Assembly: GCF_002849655.1 (NCBI RefSeq)
Contig: NZ_PDNW01000013.1
Location: forward strand, 2,501 to 66,500
From: Pollutimonas subterranea
Lineage (GTDB): Bacteria > Pseudomonadota > Gammaproteobacteria > Burkholderiales > Burkholderiaceae_B
Reading direction: 5' to 3'
Length of the DNA stretch: 64,000 nucleotides
Shown one piece after another: positions 11,526-20,041 of the stretch. Position numbers and translations under genes: made by a program. Under the pieces are notes generated by a model, which was not told the DNA's origin, made no database searches, and saw nothing but the letters and a program-made list of their open reading frames with translations. Numbering within the stretch: the first letter of the stretch is position 1; every line of letters begins with the position of its first letter.

Positions 11526-12440
11526 ATGGCGATGCACTTTGATTTGACCGACATGCAGCTCATGGTCAATGTTGCCGGCGCCCAAAGCATGACAAAGGGC
11601 GCGGAACGATCATTCTTGTCATTGCCCGCAGCCAGCAATCGGGTCAAGAACCTCGAGAATCACCTGGGGACAGCGCTTTTTTACCGCAATAGCCAGGGTG
11701 TTACGCTTACGCCTTCAGGCGAAGCGTTTGTGCGGCATGCGCGTGTGGTGCTGCGCCAACTCGAGCATTTGCGCGGCGATATACAGGAGTACGCCAGCGG
11801 TGTTAAAGGGCGGGTCAGGGTGTATGCCAATACGACGGCAATGAATGAATTCATGCCTGCAATTTTGGCCAACTACCTTGCCGCGCATCCCGACGTCAAT
11901 GTCGAACTGCGCGAACGGCTCAGCTACCTGGTTGTCAAGGCGGTCGCCGACGGGACGGCCGATGTCGGCATTACCGCCCAGGTCGGCGGTGGCGAGAGTA
12001 TTGAGTTCCTGCCTTATCGGACCGACCGCCTGGCGCTTATCACGCACCAGGATCATCCATTGGCCGCGAATGCAACGGTTGATTTCGATGAGACCTTGGT
12101 CTATGACTACGTTGGGCTCTCCGAAGCCAGCGCCATTCACGCATTCCTGCTGCAGGCGGCGGACGACCTGGGCCGCGTACTGCGTTTTCGGGTAGAGGTC
12201 AGCAATTTCGAGGCGGCGTGCCGCATGATTGCGGCACAGGTGGGAATAGGCGTAATTCCAGAGTCGGCTGCGCGGCGCTATGTAAAAGATTTACCCCTGA
12301 AAATAATCACCTTGAACGATGCATGGGCGTTACGGCGCCTGCATATTTGTGTCAAGCAGTTTGATAAGCTGCCGGTTTTTGCCAAGGAACTTGTTTCCTT
12401 GCTGGTCAAGGACGGCGCAACGGAGAAAGGCAGTGAATAA
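11526..12440 (+). CDS. LysR-family transcriptional regulator
   Basis: This 304-residue protein has an N-terminal winged helix-turn-helix (about residues 8-65, with SLPAASNRVKNLENHLGTALFYRNSQGVTLTPSG) and a C-terminal periplasmic-binding-protein-like effector domain. It is transcribed divergently from the acyl-CoA dehydrogenase and MmgE/PrpD genes, which makes it their likely regulator. The ligand is unknown. Its last eight bases overlap the GTG start of rdgB, so the housekeeping gene behind it may depend on translation or transcription of this regulator. The ATG at 11526 could be replaced by one two codons later. Confidence 0.9.
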   Translation: MAMHFDLTDMQLMVNVAGAQSMTKGAERSFLSLPAASNRVKNLENHLGTALFYRNSQGVTLTPSGEAFVRHARVVLRQLEHLRGDIQEYASGVKGRVRVYANTTAMNEFMPAILANYLAAHPDVNVELRERLSYLVVKAVADGTADVGITAQVGGGESIEFLPYRTDRLALITHQDHPLAANATVDFDETLVYDYVGLSEASAIHAFLLQAADDLGRVLRFRVEVSNFEAACRMIAAQVGIGVIPESAARRYVKDLPLKIITLNDAWALRRLHICVKQFDKLPVFAKELVSLLVKDGATEKGSE

Positions 12441-13050
12441 AGTAGTATTGGCGTCGAACAATCGAGGCAAATTAAGGGAATTCTCCGCCATTCTCGAGCG
12501 GGCCCACATCACCATGGTTGCGCAAGAGGAACTCGGCGTGTCAGAGGCAGAGGAACCGCACCTGACTTTCGTCGAAAACGCGCTGGCCAAAGCCCGGCAT
12601 GCCAGCCGGATCACCGGCCTGCCGGCCCTGGCCGACGACTCGGGCCTGAGCGTGGCTGCGCTTGATGGCGCGCCCGGGGTGTATTCCGCCAGGTTCGCGT
12701 CGATGGCGGGCGGTGAAAAATCCGATGCGGCTAATAATCGGTATCTGGTGCAGCAATTGGCGGGTGTCGAAGATCGCAGCGCCTGCTATGTGGCGGTGCT
12801 GGTGTATTTGCGGTCCGCGGACGACCCCATGCCTGTCATCGCCCAAGGTGTATGGCAAGGGGAGATCGTGGATACGCCCAAAGGCGGTAACGGCTTCGGC
12901 TACGATTCCCACTTCTTCCTTCCCGCACTGGGCAAGACGGCAGCCGAGCTCGATCCGGCGGAAAAGAACCGTTGCAGCCACCGCGCCCAGGCCCTGACGT
13001 TGTTGTTGCAGGCTTTGAACGACCAAGCCGCCGCGACCAAGACGTCCTAA
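12433..13050 (+). CDS. rdgB: non-canonical purine NTP pyrophosphatase (RdgB/HAM1)
   Basis: RdgB hydrolyses dITP, dXTP and XTP to monophosphates and keeps deaminated purines out of DNA. The 205-residue product has the family N terminus VLASNNRGKLREFSAIL, the metal-site segment FVENALAKARHA, ADDSGLSVAALDGAPGVYSARFA, and the C-terminal GNGFGYDSHFF and HRAQAL. The start is GTG at 12433, which follows GGAGAAAGG and overlaps the end of the LysR gene by eight bases. The hemW gene follows after 13 bases. Confidence 0.95.
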   Translation: MNKVVLASNNRGKLREFSAILERAHITMVAQEELGVSEAEEPHLTFVENALAKARHASRITGLPALADDSGLSVAALDGAPGVYSARFASMAGGEKSDAANNRYLVQQLAGVEDRSACYVAVLVYLRSADDPMPVIAQGVWQGEIVDTPKGGNGFGYDSHFFLPALGKTAAELDPAEKNRCSHRAQALTLLLQALNDQAAATKTS

Positions 13051-13063
13051 CTTCGAGACCCAG

Positions 13064-14290
13064 GTGCATCCTATTTCCGCTCAAGTACCCGAAGAAAGAA
13101 TAAAAAAACCCGGTGTCGTGCCTCGCATCAGCGCCTCGTCGGCGCTTACCAGTCTTCCACCTTTGTCCCTGTATGTACATGTGCCTTGGTGCGTGCGCAA
13201 ATGCCCTTATTGTGATTTTAATTCCCATGAATTAAAGAATGAGGTGCCCGAGCGCGAGTACCTGGCTGCCTTGCAGGCCGACCTTGAGCAGGCGCTACCC
13301 CTGATATGGGGACGGCAGGTCGTGTCTATTTTCATTGGCGGTGGTACACCCAGTTTGTTGTCAGCCAAGGCGCTGGATGAAATGCTGGCCATGTTCCGCG
13401 CCTGCCTGAATGTGCTTCCCGATGCCGAAATTACCATGGAAGCCAATCCGGGCACCGTCGAGGCGGGACGCTTTGCCGATTACGCGGCCAGCGGCGTGAA
13501 TCGCATGTCTTTGGGCATCCAAAGCTTTGATGACAGGGCGCTCAAGGCGCTGGGCCGCATACACGATGCCAGGCAAGCCCGTGAAGCGATCGAAGTCGCA
13601 CAGCGTTCGGTCGATCGGGTCAACCTGGACCTCATGTACGCCTTACCGGGACAATCCATCGAGGCCTGTGCGAAAGACTTGCAGCAAGCCATGGCGTTTC
13701 AAACGGGTCATTTGTCCCTTTATCATTTGACGCTTGAGCCCAATACGGTTTTTGCCAAATACCCGCCTGTTGTGCCCGATGACGATATCAGCGCGGCCAT
13801 GCAGGATCTCATCACCGAGGCGACCAGTGCCGGCGGCTGGGAACAATATGAAGTGTCGGCTTATGCCAAGCCTGGCCAACGCTGCCTGCACAACCTCAAT
13901 TATTGGGAGTTCGGCGATTATCTCGGTATCGGCCCAGGGGCGCATGGCAAATTGTCGTTCCATGACAAGATAATACGGCAGGCCAAGCTGAAGAATCCTG
14001 CGTCCTGGATCGAGAAATCCGTCCGTCGCGACGGCAGTCATATTGCTGAAGAACGCATCATCGGGCCGGCCGAATTGGGATTCGAATTCATGTTGAATGC
14101 CCTGCGTCTTAAAGACGGCGTCGCGTCGAGCAGTTTTAAGGAACACACAGGTTTATCGCTGCTTGCCATCAAGCCCGCCGTCGACCGTGCCCGGGCCAGA
14201 GGGTTGCTCGATCCCGAGCTTGGCCGTTTCCGCGCCAGCGCCCTGGGCTGGCGGTTCTTGAACGACTTGCAGGCCGAATTTCTTGAGTAA
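13064..14290 (+). CDS. hemW: radical SAM heme chaperone HemW
   Basis: HemW resembles oxygen-independent coproporphyrinogen oxidase but acts as a heme-binding chaperone in the best-studied cases. The radical-SAM cluster motif CVRKCPYC puts cysteines at residues 43, 47 and 50. IFIGGGTPSLL, GIQSFDD and the C-terminal HemN-type domain (FEFMLNALRLKDG) follow. The absence of a fourth cysteine after CxxxCxxC (here CDFNSH) is typical of HemW rather than HemN. The start is a GTG at 13064, which leaves a ~30-residue N-terminal extension before the core; a later start cannot be excluded. Confidence 0.92.
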   Translation: MHPISAQVPEERIKKPGVVPRISASSALTSLPPLSLYVHVPWCVRKCPYCDFNSHELKNEVPEREYLAALQADLEQALPLIWGRQVVSIFIGGGTPSLLSAKALDEMLAMFRACLNVLPDAEITMEANPGTVEAGRFADYAASGVNRMSLGIQSFDDRALKALGRIHDARQAREAIEVAQRSVDRVNLDLMYALPGQSIEACAKDLQQAMAFQTGHLSLYHLTLEPNTVFAKYPPVVPDDDISAAMQDLITEATSAGGWEQYEVSAYAKPGQRCLHNLNYWEFGDYLGIGPGAHGKLSFHDKIIRQAKLKNPASWIEKSVRRDGSHIAEERIIGPAELGFEFMLNALRLKDGVASSSFKEHTGLSLLAIKPAVDRARARGLLDPELGRFRASALGWRFLNDLQAEFLE

Positions 14291-14321
14291 GCACGCCTGG
14301 GTCGCTTCATGCACCGCAATT

Positions 14322-14358
14322 TGCCCCATAATGGTGCGTAATGTACCGTTATGGGGAA
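14322..14358. promoter_or_regulatory. two NtrC-type enhancer sites upstream of glnA
   Basis: Two 17-bp sites resemble TGCACC-N5-GGTGCA. TGCCCCATAATGGTGCG (14322-14338) is a good match; TGTACCGTTATGGGGAA (14342-14358) is weaker. They start 20 bases apart, two helical turns, and lie about 95 and 75 bases upstream of the expected transcription start. This is the layout used by phosphorylated NtrC to activate sigma-54 polymerase, and NtrC is encoded two genes downstream. Confidence 0.7.
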
Positions 14359-14406
14359 TCATGAAGGCGCGTTCTCGCAGCATGCGCCGTTATGGTCTAT
14401 TTAAAC

Positions 14407-14423
14407 CTGGCATGATCATTGCG
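14407..14423 (+). promoter_or_regulatory. sigma-54 promoter of glnA
   Basis: CTGGCATGATCATTGCG fits the -24/-12 consensus TGGCACG-N4-TTGC. The GG (14409-14410) and GC (14421-14422) are separated by the required 10 bases. Transcription should start near 14433, about 47 bases before the glnA ATG. Confidence 0.85.
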
Positions 14424-14479
14424 TAAGGTTATTTGTCTTTTCCTAATTTTCTCGATTCTATTGGTGCAGGAGCCCCTAT

Positions 14480-15892
14480 ATGTCCACCCCGGAAGAAGTT
14501 GTTAAGCTAATTGCAGATCGTGAAGTCACTTTTGTCGACTTTCGCTTTACCGATACGCTAGGTAAAGAGCACCACCTCACTGTGCCCGCCCACACGGTGG
14601 ATGAAGAGAAAATGGAAACAGGTGTGGCGTTCGACGGCTCGTCCATTGCCGGATGGAAAGGGATCGAAGCCTCCGACATGGTGTTGATTCCTGACGCAAG
14701 CACGGCGCACCTGGATCCATTCCGGGAAGAAAACACACTGATTCTTACCTGCGATGTGGTGGAACCGTCCGACCTCAAGGGCTACGACCGCGATCCCCGT
14801 TCGCTTGCCAAGCGTGCCGAAGCCTATCTCAAATCCAGCGGCCTGGGCGATACCGCTTACTTCGGTCCCGAGCCGGAATTCTTTGTCTTTGACGGAATTA
14901 CCTGGAATGACGACATGTCAGGTTGTTTCGTCAAGATCAAGTCCGACGAAGCCCCTTGGTCCAGCGCCATCGACATGGATGGCGGCAACCAGGGACATCG
15001 GCCGGGCCTGAAAGGCGGATATGTGCCGGTATCCCCGGTAGATGGTTTCCAGGATATGCGCTCCGAAATGTGCCTGCTGCTCGAGCAGCAGGGCGTTCCC
15101 GTTGAAGTGCATCACCACGAGGTTGCAGGCCAGGGCCAGCTGGAAATCGGCACCCAGTTCAGCACATTGGTCCAGCGTGCTGACTGGAACCAGATCCTGA
15201 AATACACCGTCCGTAATGTGGCCCATGTATACGGTAAAACGGCTACGTTCATGCCCAAGCCCATTGTCGGCGACAATGGTTCCGGCATGCACGTACACCA
15301 GTCCATCTGGAAAGACGGCCAGAACTTGTTTGCTGGCAATGGCTATGCTGGCTTGTCCGAATTCGCGCTGTACTACATTGGCGGCATCATCAAGCATGCC
15401 AAGGCGCTGAACGCAATCACCAATCCGGGCACCAACTCGTATAAGCGCCTGGTTCCCCATTTCGAAGCGCCGGTCAAGCTGGCTTATTCGGCTCGGAACC
15501 GCTCGGCGTCCATACGCATTCCGTATGTCAGCAGCCCCAAGGGCCGCCGCGTCGAGGCCCGTTTCCCCGATCCGCTGGCCAATCCCTACCTGGCATTCTC
15601 GGCATTGATGATGGCAGGGCTGGATGGCGTGCAGAACAAGATCCATCCCGGAGATCCGGCCGACAAGAACCTGTACGACCTGCCTCCGGAAGAAGACGCA
15701 AAAATCCCGACGGTTTGCGCATCGCTCGAAGAGGCCGTTGCCGCGCTGGACCAGGACCGCGAGTTCCTGACTCGTGGCGGTGTATTCAGCAACGATATGC
15801 TTGACGCCTATATCGAACTCAAGATGGCCGAGATCACGCGCCTGCGCATGACTTCTCACCCCGTCGAGTTCGACATGTATTACAGCATCTAA
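14480..15892 (+). CDS. glnA: glutamine synthetase type I
   Basis: The enzyme makes glutamine from glutamate, ammonia and ATP and is the main entry point for ammonia at low nitrogen. The 470-residue length is standard for the beta subtype (GSI-beta). Visible signatures are [12 protein letters not shown] near 51, [25 protein letters not shown], the ATP-site region [16 protein letters not shown], and NRSASIRIP. Tyr399 in NLYDLPPEE is the adenylylation site, so the enzyme is expected to be under GlnE control. Transcription is from a sigma-54 promoter with NtrC sites. The glnL and glnG genes follow. Confidence 0.98.
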   Translation: MSTPEEVVKLIADREVTFVDFRFTDTLGKEHHLTVPAHTVDEEKMETGVAFDGSSIAGWKGIEASDMVLIPDASTAHLDPFREENTLILTCDVVEPSDLKGYDRDPRSLAKRAEAYLKSSGLGDTAYFGPEPEFFVFDGITWNDDMSGCFVKIKSDEAPWSSAIDMDGGNQGHRPGLKGGYVPVSPVDGFQDMRSEMCLLLEQQGVPVEVHHHEVAGQGQLEIGTQFSTLVQRADWNQILKYTVRNVAHVYGKTATFMPKPIVGDNGSGMHVHQSIWKDGQNLFAGNGYAGLSEFALYYIGGIIKHAKALNAITNPGTNSYKRLVPHFEAPVKLAYSARNRSASIRIPYVSSPKGRRVEARFPDPLANPYLAFSALMMAGLDGVQNKIHPGDPADKNLYDLPPEEDAKIPTVCASLEEAVAALDQDREFLTRGGVFSNDMLDAYIELKMAEITRLRMTSHPVEFDMYYSI

Positions 15893-15926
15893 GAAAAACG
15901 CCGGCTCCGTACCCGGGCTGGCGCGG

Positions 15927-15972
15927 CATTGCCTGTCATAGGCAATGTCAATCCGACCTTCGGGTTGTAAAG
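15927..15972 (+). other. hairpins in the glnA-glnL gap
   Basis: The 87-bp gap holds an 8-bp stem (CATTGCCT with AGGCAATG, 15927-15947). A short UUCG-loop hairpin follows around CGACCTTCGGGTTG (about 15954-15967). Neither has a T-run, so they look like processing or partial read-through signals rather than a full terminator. Such elements would let glnA be expressed in excess over glnLG. Confidence 0.4.
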
Positions 15973-15979
15973 GCGGATC

Positions 15980-17023
15980 ATGGACGTAGCGAGTTACGAT
16001 TTATTGTCGACGGCAGTGTTGCTTTTGCGGGCCGGTGGATCAATTCAACACGCCAATACGGCGGCCGAAGAGTTATTCGGCCTGTCGCGTCGCCAGCTTG
16101 CCGGCATGCAAGCCCAGCATCTGTTCAGTTCCGACACGTCGCTGCAGAGTCGGTTTCCGGATGCCATTGATGGCAAATTCGGCATTCTGCGGCAAGACCT
16201 CGTGGTCGACTGTTCGGGTGTTTCAGTGCCCATAAGCCTGGCGATCGTTCCTTTGCATAAGCAGGAATGGGCGGCGCTCCTGGAGCTGCGGGTTATCGAG
16301 CACCATATTCTGATTGATCGGCATCAGCAACTCAGCAAGGAGCTGGCCGCGCAAAGGGAGTCTTTGCGCAACCTGGCGCACGAGGTGAAGAATCCGCTGG
16401 GCGGCATACGGGGCGCGGCGCAACTGCTGGAGGCCGAACTGGATTCAGATGCCTTGCATGAATATACCCAGGTCATCATTGCCGAAGCCGACCGGTTGGC
16501 CGGCCTTGTTGATCGGCTGATCGCACCTCAGGGCGAAACGCTGCGCAAGGCGGACTTCAATATTCATGAAATCTGCGAGAGGGTCTACACGCTGGCCAAG
16601 GCTGAGTTTTCCCAGATCGAAATTGTCCGGGACTACGATGCGTCGGTGCCCGACCTGCATGGCGATTTCGCCCGCCTGCTGCAGGCCTTCCTGAATATGA
16701 CGCGAAATGCGGCACAGGCGTTGTCGGAGGATCCGGACACTCGCGCACCCAGGCTGACCTTGCGGACCCGCATCGGACGCCAGCTGTTGCTCGCCACCCG
16801 CCAGGCCAAGCTTGGCATTGTGGTGTCCGTCATCGATAACGGACCTGGAATACCCGCCGAGCTGCATGACAAGATATTTCATCCCCTGGTCACTGGCAGG
16901 GCTAGCGGTACCGGGTTGGGCCTGAGCCTGGCCCAGGAGTTCGTGCAACAACATGGCGGAATCATTGAGTTCGATTCACGCCCAGGTCATACCGAATTCC
17001 GGATGATTCTGCCTTTGGAGTAA
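15980..17023 (+). CDS. glnL: nitrogen regulation sensor kinase NtrB (GlnL)
   Basis: NtrB phosphorylates or dephosphorylates NtrC according to PII (GlnB) status. The 347-residue soluble protein has an N-terminal PAS-like domain (about 1-110), the phospho-acceptor His134 in LAHEVKNPLGG, and the HATPase region with an N-box (FLNMTRNAAQAL), VIDNGPGIP and GTGLGLSLAQEFVQQHGG. It has no membrane segment, as expected. It lies 87 bases after glnA and two bases before glnG. Confidence 0.96.
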   Translation: MDVASYDLLSTAVLLLRAGGSIQHANTAAEELFGLSRRQLAGMQAQHLFSSDTSLQSRFPDAIDGKFGILRQDLVVDCSGVSVPISLAIVPLHKQEWAALLELRVIEHHILIDRHQQLSKELAAQRESLRNLAHEVKNPLGGIRGAAQLLEAELDSDALHEYTQVIIAEADRLAGLVDRLIAPQGETLRKADFNIHEICERVYTLAKAEFSQIEIVRDYDASVPDLHGDFARLLQAFLNMTRNAAQALSEDPDTRAPRLTLRTRIGRQLLLATRQAKLGIVVSVIDNGPGIPAELHDKIFHPLVTGRASGTGLGLSLAQEFVQQHGGIIEFDSRPGHTEFRMILPLE

Positions 17024-17025
17024 AG

Positions 17026-18549
17026 ATGAAACCGGTATGGATTATTGACGATGACCAGAGCATCCGCTGGGTGCTCGAGAAAGCGCTGGCCCGGGTGGCC
17101 ATTCCCGCCCAGACTTTTGCAAGTGCCGCCGAAGTGCTGGAGGCGCTTGAAGCCGGAAGCCCTTCTGTATTGGTGACCGACATCCGTATGCCGGGCCAGG
17201 ATGGCCTGAGCCTGCTGCATCGCATCAAGCAGGACCATCCTGACTTGCCGGTGATCGTCATGACGGCCTTCACCGACCTGAACAGTACGGTCGCCGCTTT
17301 CCAGAAAGGCGCGTTCGACTATCTGCCCAAGCCTTTTGACGTGAATGCCGCCATCGCATTGATACAACGCGCCGCTCAGTCGGCCGGTGCGGATGCCGAA
17401 GACGGCGCCGAACGCCACGCCGTGTCGGCCAGCGGCGAAGGCATCATGCTGCAGTCTTCTTCCCCCGCCATGCAAGAGGTTTTTCGTGCGATAGGTCGCC
17501 TCGCCGCGTCGAGCGTGACGGTATTGATCACAGGTGAATCGGGCACGGGCAAGGAGCTTATCGCAAAAGCCTTGCATACTCACAGCAATCGCGCCAATGG
17601 CCCTTTCGTCGCGTTGAACGCAGCAGCCATACCCAAAGATCTGCTGGAAGCCGAACTGTTCGGCCACGAGCGCGGTGCGTTCACGGGCGCTACGCAACAA
17701 CGCAGGGGGCGCTTTGAAGAGGCGCGTAACGGTACGCTGTTTCTCGATGAAATCGGCGATATGCCATTTGAGCTGCAAACCCGGTTGTTGCGCGTGCTGG
17801 CGGAAGGTAATTTTTATCGCGTCGGCGGATCCCAGGCCATCAACGCCGATGTCCGTATTGTTGCCGCGACCCATCAGCCCCTTGAGCAGCGGGTTGCGGA
17901 AGGGCGTTTTCGGGAAGACCTGTTCCATCGGCTCAATGTGATTCGCTTGCGGCTTCCCCCTTTGCGTGAGCGAAAAGAAGACATCCCCGCCCTGGTTCAG
18001 CTATTCATGCAAAACAGTGCCCGCGACTTGGGCGTGGCCGTGCGTCGCCTGTCACCGCAAGCCCAGCAGGTGATGACAAGTTTTGATTATCCGGGCAACA
18101 TTCGCCAGTTGGAAAATTTCTGCCAGTGGCTGACGGTTATGTCGTCCAGCCAGGTCATTGAAGCCAAAGACCTGCCTCCGGAAGTTTTCGGTACGATACA
18201 AAGCGACGATAGCCACGCTGCGGCCGGCGAGTACGGCAATGTAGACCCAACCGGTGGCACATCCCATCGAGAAGCCCTCCCTGTCGCGACAAACCAGCCG
18301 GACGGGACCGTGAGACCGGAGGCCTCCTGGGCGAGCTTGCTGGGTCGTGAAGTCCACGCCAGGTTGGCGCGCAACGAACCGGCAATCATGTCAAGCTTCA
18401 CGCGAGACTTTGAGCGCGTATTGATCGAGACGGCATTGCTGTATAGTCGGGGGCGCCGTATGGAAGCGGCTCAACGGCTTGGAATAGGGCGTAATACGCT
18501 CACCCGTAAATGCAGCGAACTCGACTTGAATGATGAAGCAGGCAATTAG
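17026..18549 (+). CDS. glnG: nitrogen response regulator NtrC (GlnG)
   Basis: This is a sigma-54 activator of 507 residues. The receiver domain has the phosphorylation site Asp52 (VTDIRMPG). The AAA+ domain has Walker [10 protein letters not shown], the sigma-54 contact motif GAFTGA (in [12 protein letters not shown]), Walker B FLDEIGD and an arginine-finger region. The Fis-type helix-turn-helix at the C terminus ends ...[20 protein letters not shown] linker of about 70 residues between AAA+ and HTH is richer in G, S and T than usual. It should activate glnA through the sites near 14322-14358. Confidence 0.97.
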   Translation: MKPVWIIDDDQSIRWVLEKALARVAIPAQTFASAAEVLEALEAGSPSVLVTDIRMPGQDGLSLLHRIKQDHPDLPVIVMTAFTDLNSTVAAFQKGAFDYLPKPFDVNAAIALIQRAAQSAGADAEDGAERHAVSASGEGIMLQSSSPAMQEVFRAIGRLAASSVTVLITGESGTGKELIAKALHTHSNRANGPFVALNAAAIPKDLLEAELFGHERGAFTGATQQRRGRFEEARNGTLFLDEIGDMPFELQTRLLRVLAEGNFYRVGGSQAINADVRIVAATHQPLEQRVAEGRFREDLFHRLNVIRLRLPPLRERKEDIPALVQLFMQNSARDLGVAVRRLSPQAQQVMTSFDYPGNIRQLENFCQWLTVMSSSQVIEAKDLPPEVFGTIQSDDSHAAAGEYGNVDPTGGTSHREALPVATNQPDGTVRPEASWASLLGREVHARLARNEPAIMSSFTRDFERVLIETALLYSRGRRMEAAQRLGIGRNTLTRKCSELDLNDEAGN

Positions 18550-18636
18550 GGCGCGTTGACGCCCGCGATACGGCCCTCGATCCGAGATCGGGCACACCGA
18601 TTGCTATTGCACAACATCGTTCATCAAGGAGGGGTC

Positions 18637-19245
18637 ATGCGTTTCATGACAGCTTTATCGCAATCCGTATTTCACTGCGCAGCATCCATTGCAGCATTGG
18701 GTTTTCTTGCCGTTGCATTGCCGGCCGGCGCTCAGCCCATCGGCACTTCCCAGCCGACATCATCGGCGAATACCGCATTGAATACGGGGGGGCAGGGCGA
18801 CGGCCTCGGACTGCGGCTAGGGTATTACGACGACTACCGTAATATCAGCCTTTTTCATGAGACAGCGCCTTGGTGGAGTCACCAGTTGCAGAATGGCTGG
18901 GGCAGATTGGATTTGAATGGTGAACTGGGCCTTACCTATTGGGATGCCACGCACGGTCGTCCTGAATCGCTATGGCAGTTGAGTGCTACACCGATGTTGC
19001 GCTGGTGGCCCAATGAGTACGTTTACACGGAAATCGGTGTAGGCGCCACGGTACTGAGCCGTACCAGCTTTGCCGACAGGAATCTTGGTTCGGCATTCCA
19101 ATTCGGTAACCATATTGGCGTTGGGGTGCTTATCAGTCAGGCACATCAATTAGGCCTTAGATTCTCGCACTTTTCCAACGCAGGGATTAAGGAACCCAAT
19201 GACGGCCTGGATATCGTCCAGCTTACCTATACCTATCGCTACTAG
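18637..19245 (+). CDS. pagL: PagL-type lipid A 3-O-deacylase
   Basis: PagL is an outer-membrane beta-barrel that removes the 3-O acyl chain of lipid A. The 202-residue precursor has a signal peptide likely cut after residue 32 (ALPAGA). Strand-like segments follow, and the C-terminal family motif is FSHFSNAGIKEPNDGLD. His178 and Ser180 match the catalytic His and Ser of P. aeruginosa PagL; the third catalytic position (Glu140 there) is Asp192 here. The protein ends in an aromatic-rich strand, LTYTYRY, as outer-membrane proteins do. The ATG at 18637 is preceded by AAGGAGG. It is convergent with fbpC and only 12 bases away. Confidence 0.87.
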   Translation: MRFMTALSQSVFHCAASIAALGFLAVALPAGAQPIGTSQPTSSANTALNTGGQGDGLGLRLGYYDDYRNISLFHETAPWWSHQLQNGWGRLDLNGELGLTYWDATHGRPESLWQLSATPMLRWWPNEYVYTEIGVGATVLSRTSFADRNLGSAFQFGNHIGVGVLISQAHQLGLRFSHFSNAGIKEPNDGLDIVQLTYTYRY

Positions 19246-19257
19246 GTAGAAGAGTAA

Positions 19258-20040
19258 TCAGCTGGCTTCGCCCCGCAAATAAGCTTGCGCACGTTGAGCC
19301 ATCAGCGCTTCGCGCTTGACGAAATCGGCGACGAAAGCATTGACCGGCGTGTGGTGTATGCCATAGGGGGTGTCCCACTGAGCAATCACGCCGTTCTTCA
19401 TCACGCCGATACGGTCGGCGATGGCAAACGCTTCTGCCTGGTTATGGGTAACCAGTATGGCGGTGTGGCCAGTCTTTTTCAGGATGTCGCGAACTTCGAA
19501 AGCCAGCCGCTCGCGAGTATCGACATCCAGATTTGAAAAAGGCTCATCAAGCAACAAGAGTTCCGGCTCCGGCGCCAGGGCGCGCGCAAGTGCCACGCGC
19601 TGTTGCTGGCCTCCGGAAAGCTCGTGTGGATAGCGCTGCCCGGAATCCTCCAGGCCCGCCAGGCACAGCAGTTCATCGACGCGCAGCTTGCGTCGCTGCC
19701 TGTCCCACCTGCGCAAGCCGAAAGCGATATTCTTCTCAACGCTCAGGTGGGGAAACAGCGCGTAGTCCTGGAACATCATGCCAACATTGCGGTGCTCGGG
19801 CTCGACTTGTTCGCTGTCAGAGGAAAGCACCGTGGCACCCAGGGATATGGAACCCTTGCGTAGCGGCTCGAAACCCGCTATTGCACGCAGTACGGTAGTC
19901 TTGCCGCACCCTGACGCGCCCAGTAGGCAGCCGATATGGCCTTTCTCCAGGCTGAGCGTAAGGTTGTCCACGACCGGCACGATGCCATTCTGGGTGTCAT
20001 AAGCCAGCGATATGTTATTGAGTTTGAGCAGTTCTGACAT
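19258..20040 (-). CDS. fbpC: iron(III) ABC transporter ATP-binding protein
   Basis: This is the ATPase of a ferric iron importer. In its 260 residues it has Walker A GASGCGKTT, Q-loop FQDYALFPH, signature LSGGQQQRVALARAL, Walker B LLLLDEPFSNLD and the H-loop VTHNQ. It is shorter than the 350-residue FbpC of Neisseria because it lacks a large C-terminal regulatory domain. It directly follows the permease gene, one base from its stop. Confidence 0.9.
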   Translation of the reverse strand: MSELLKLNNISLAYDTQNGIVPVVDNLTLSLEKGHIGCLLGASGCGKTTVLRAIAGFEPLRKGSISLGATVLSSDSEQVEPEHRNVGMMFQDYALFPHLSVEKNIAFGLRRWDRQRRKLRVDELLCLAGLEDSGQRYPHELSGGQQQRVALARALAPEPELLLLDEPFSNLDVDTRERLAFEVRDILKKTGHTAILVTHNQAEAFAIADRIGVMKNGVIAQWDTPYGIHHTPVNAFVADFVKREALMAQRAQAYLRGEAS

Positions 20041-20041
20041 A

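Noticed and set aside
14918-15859. Antisense frame opposite glnA (313 codons)
   Set aside because: glnA is unmistakable and the antisense product shows no domain.
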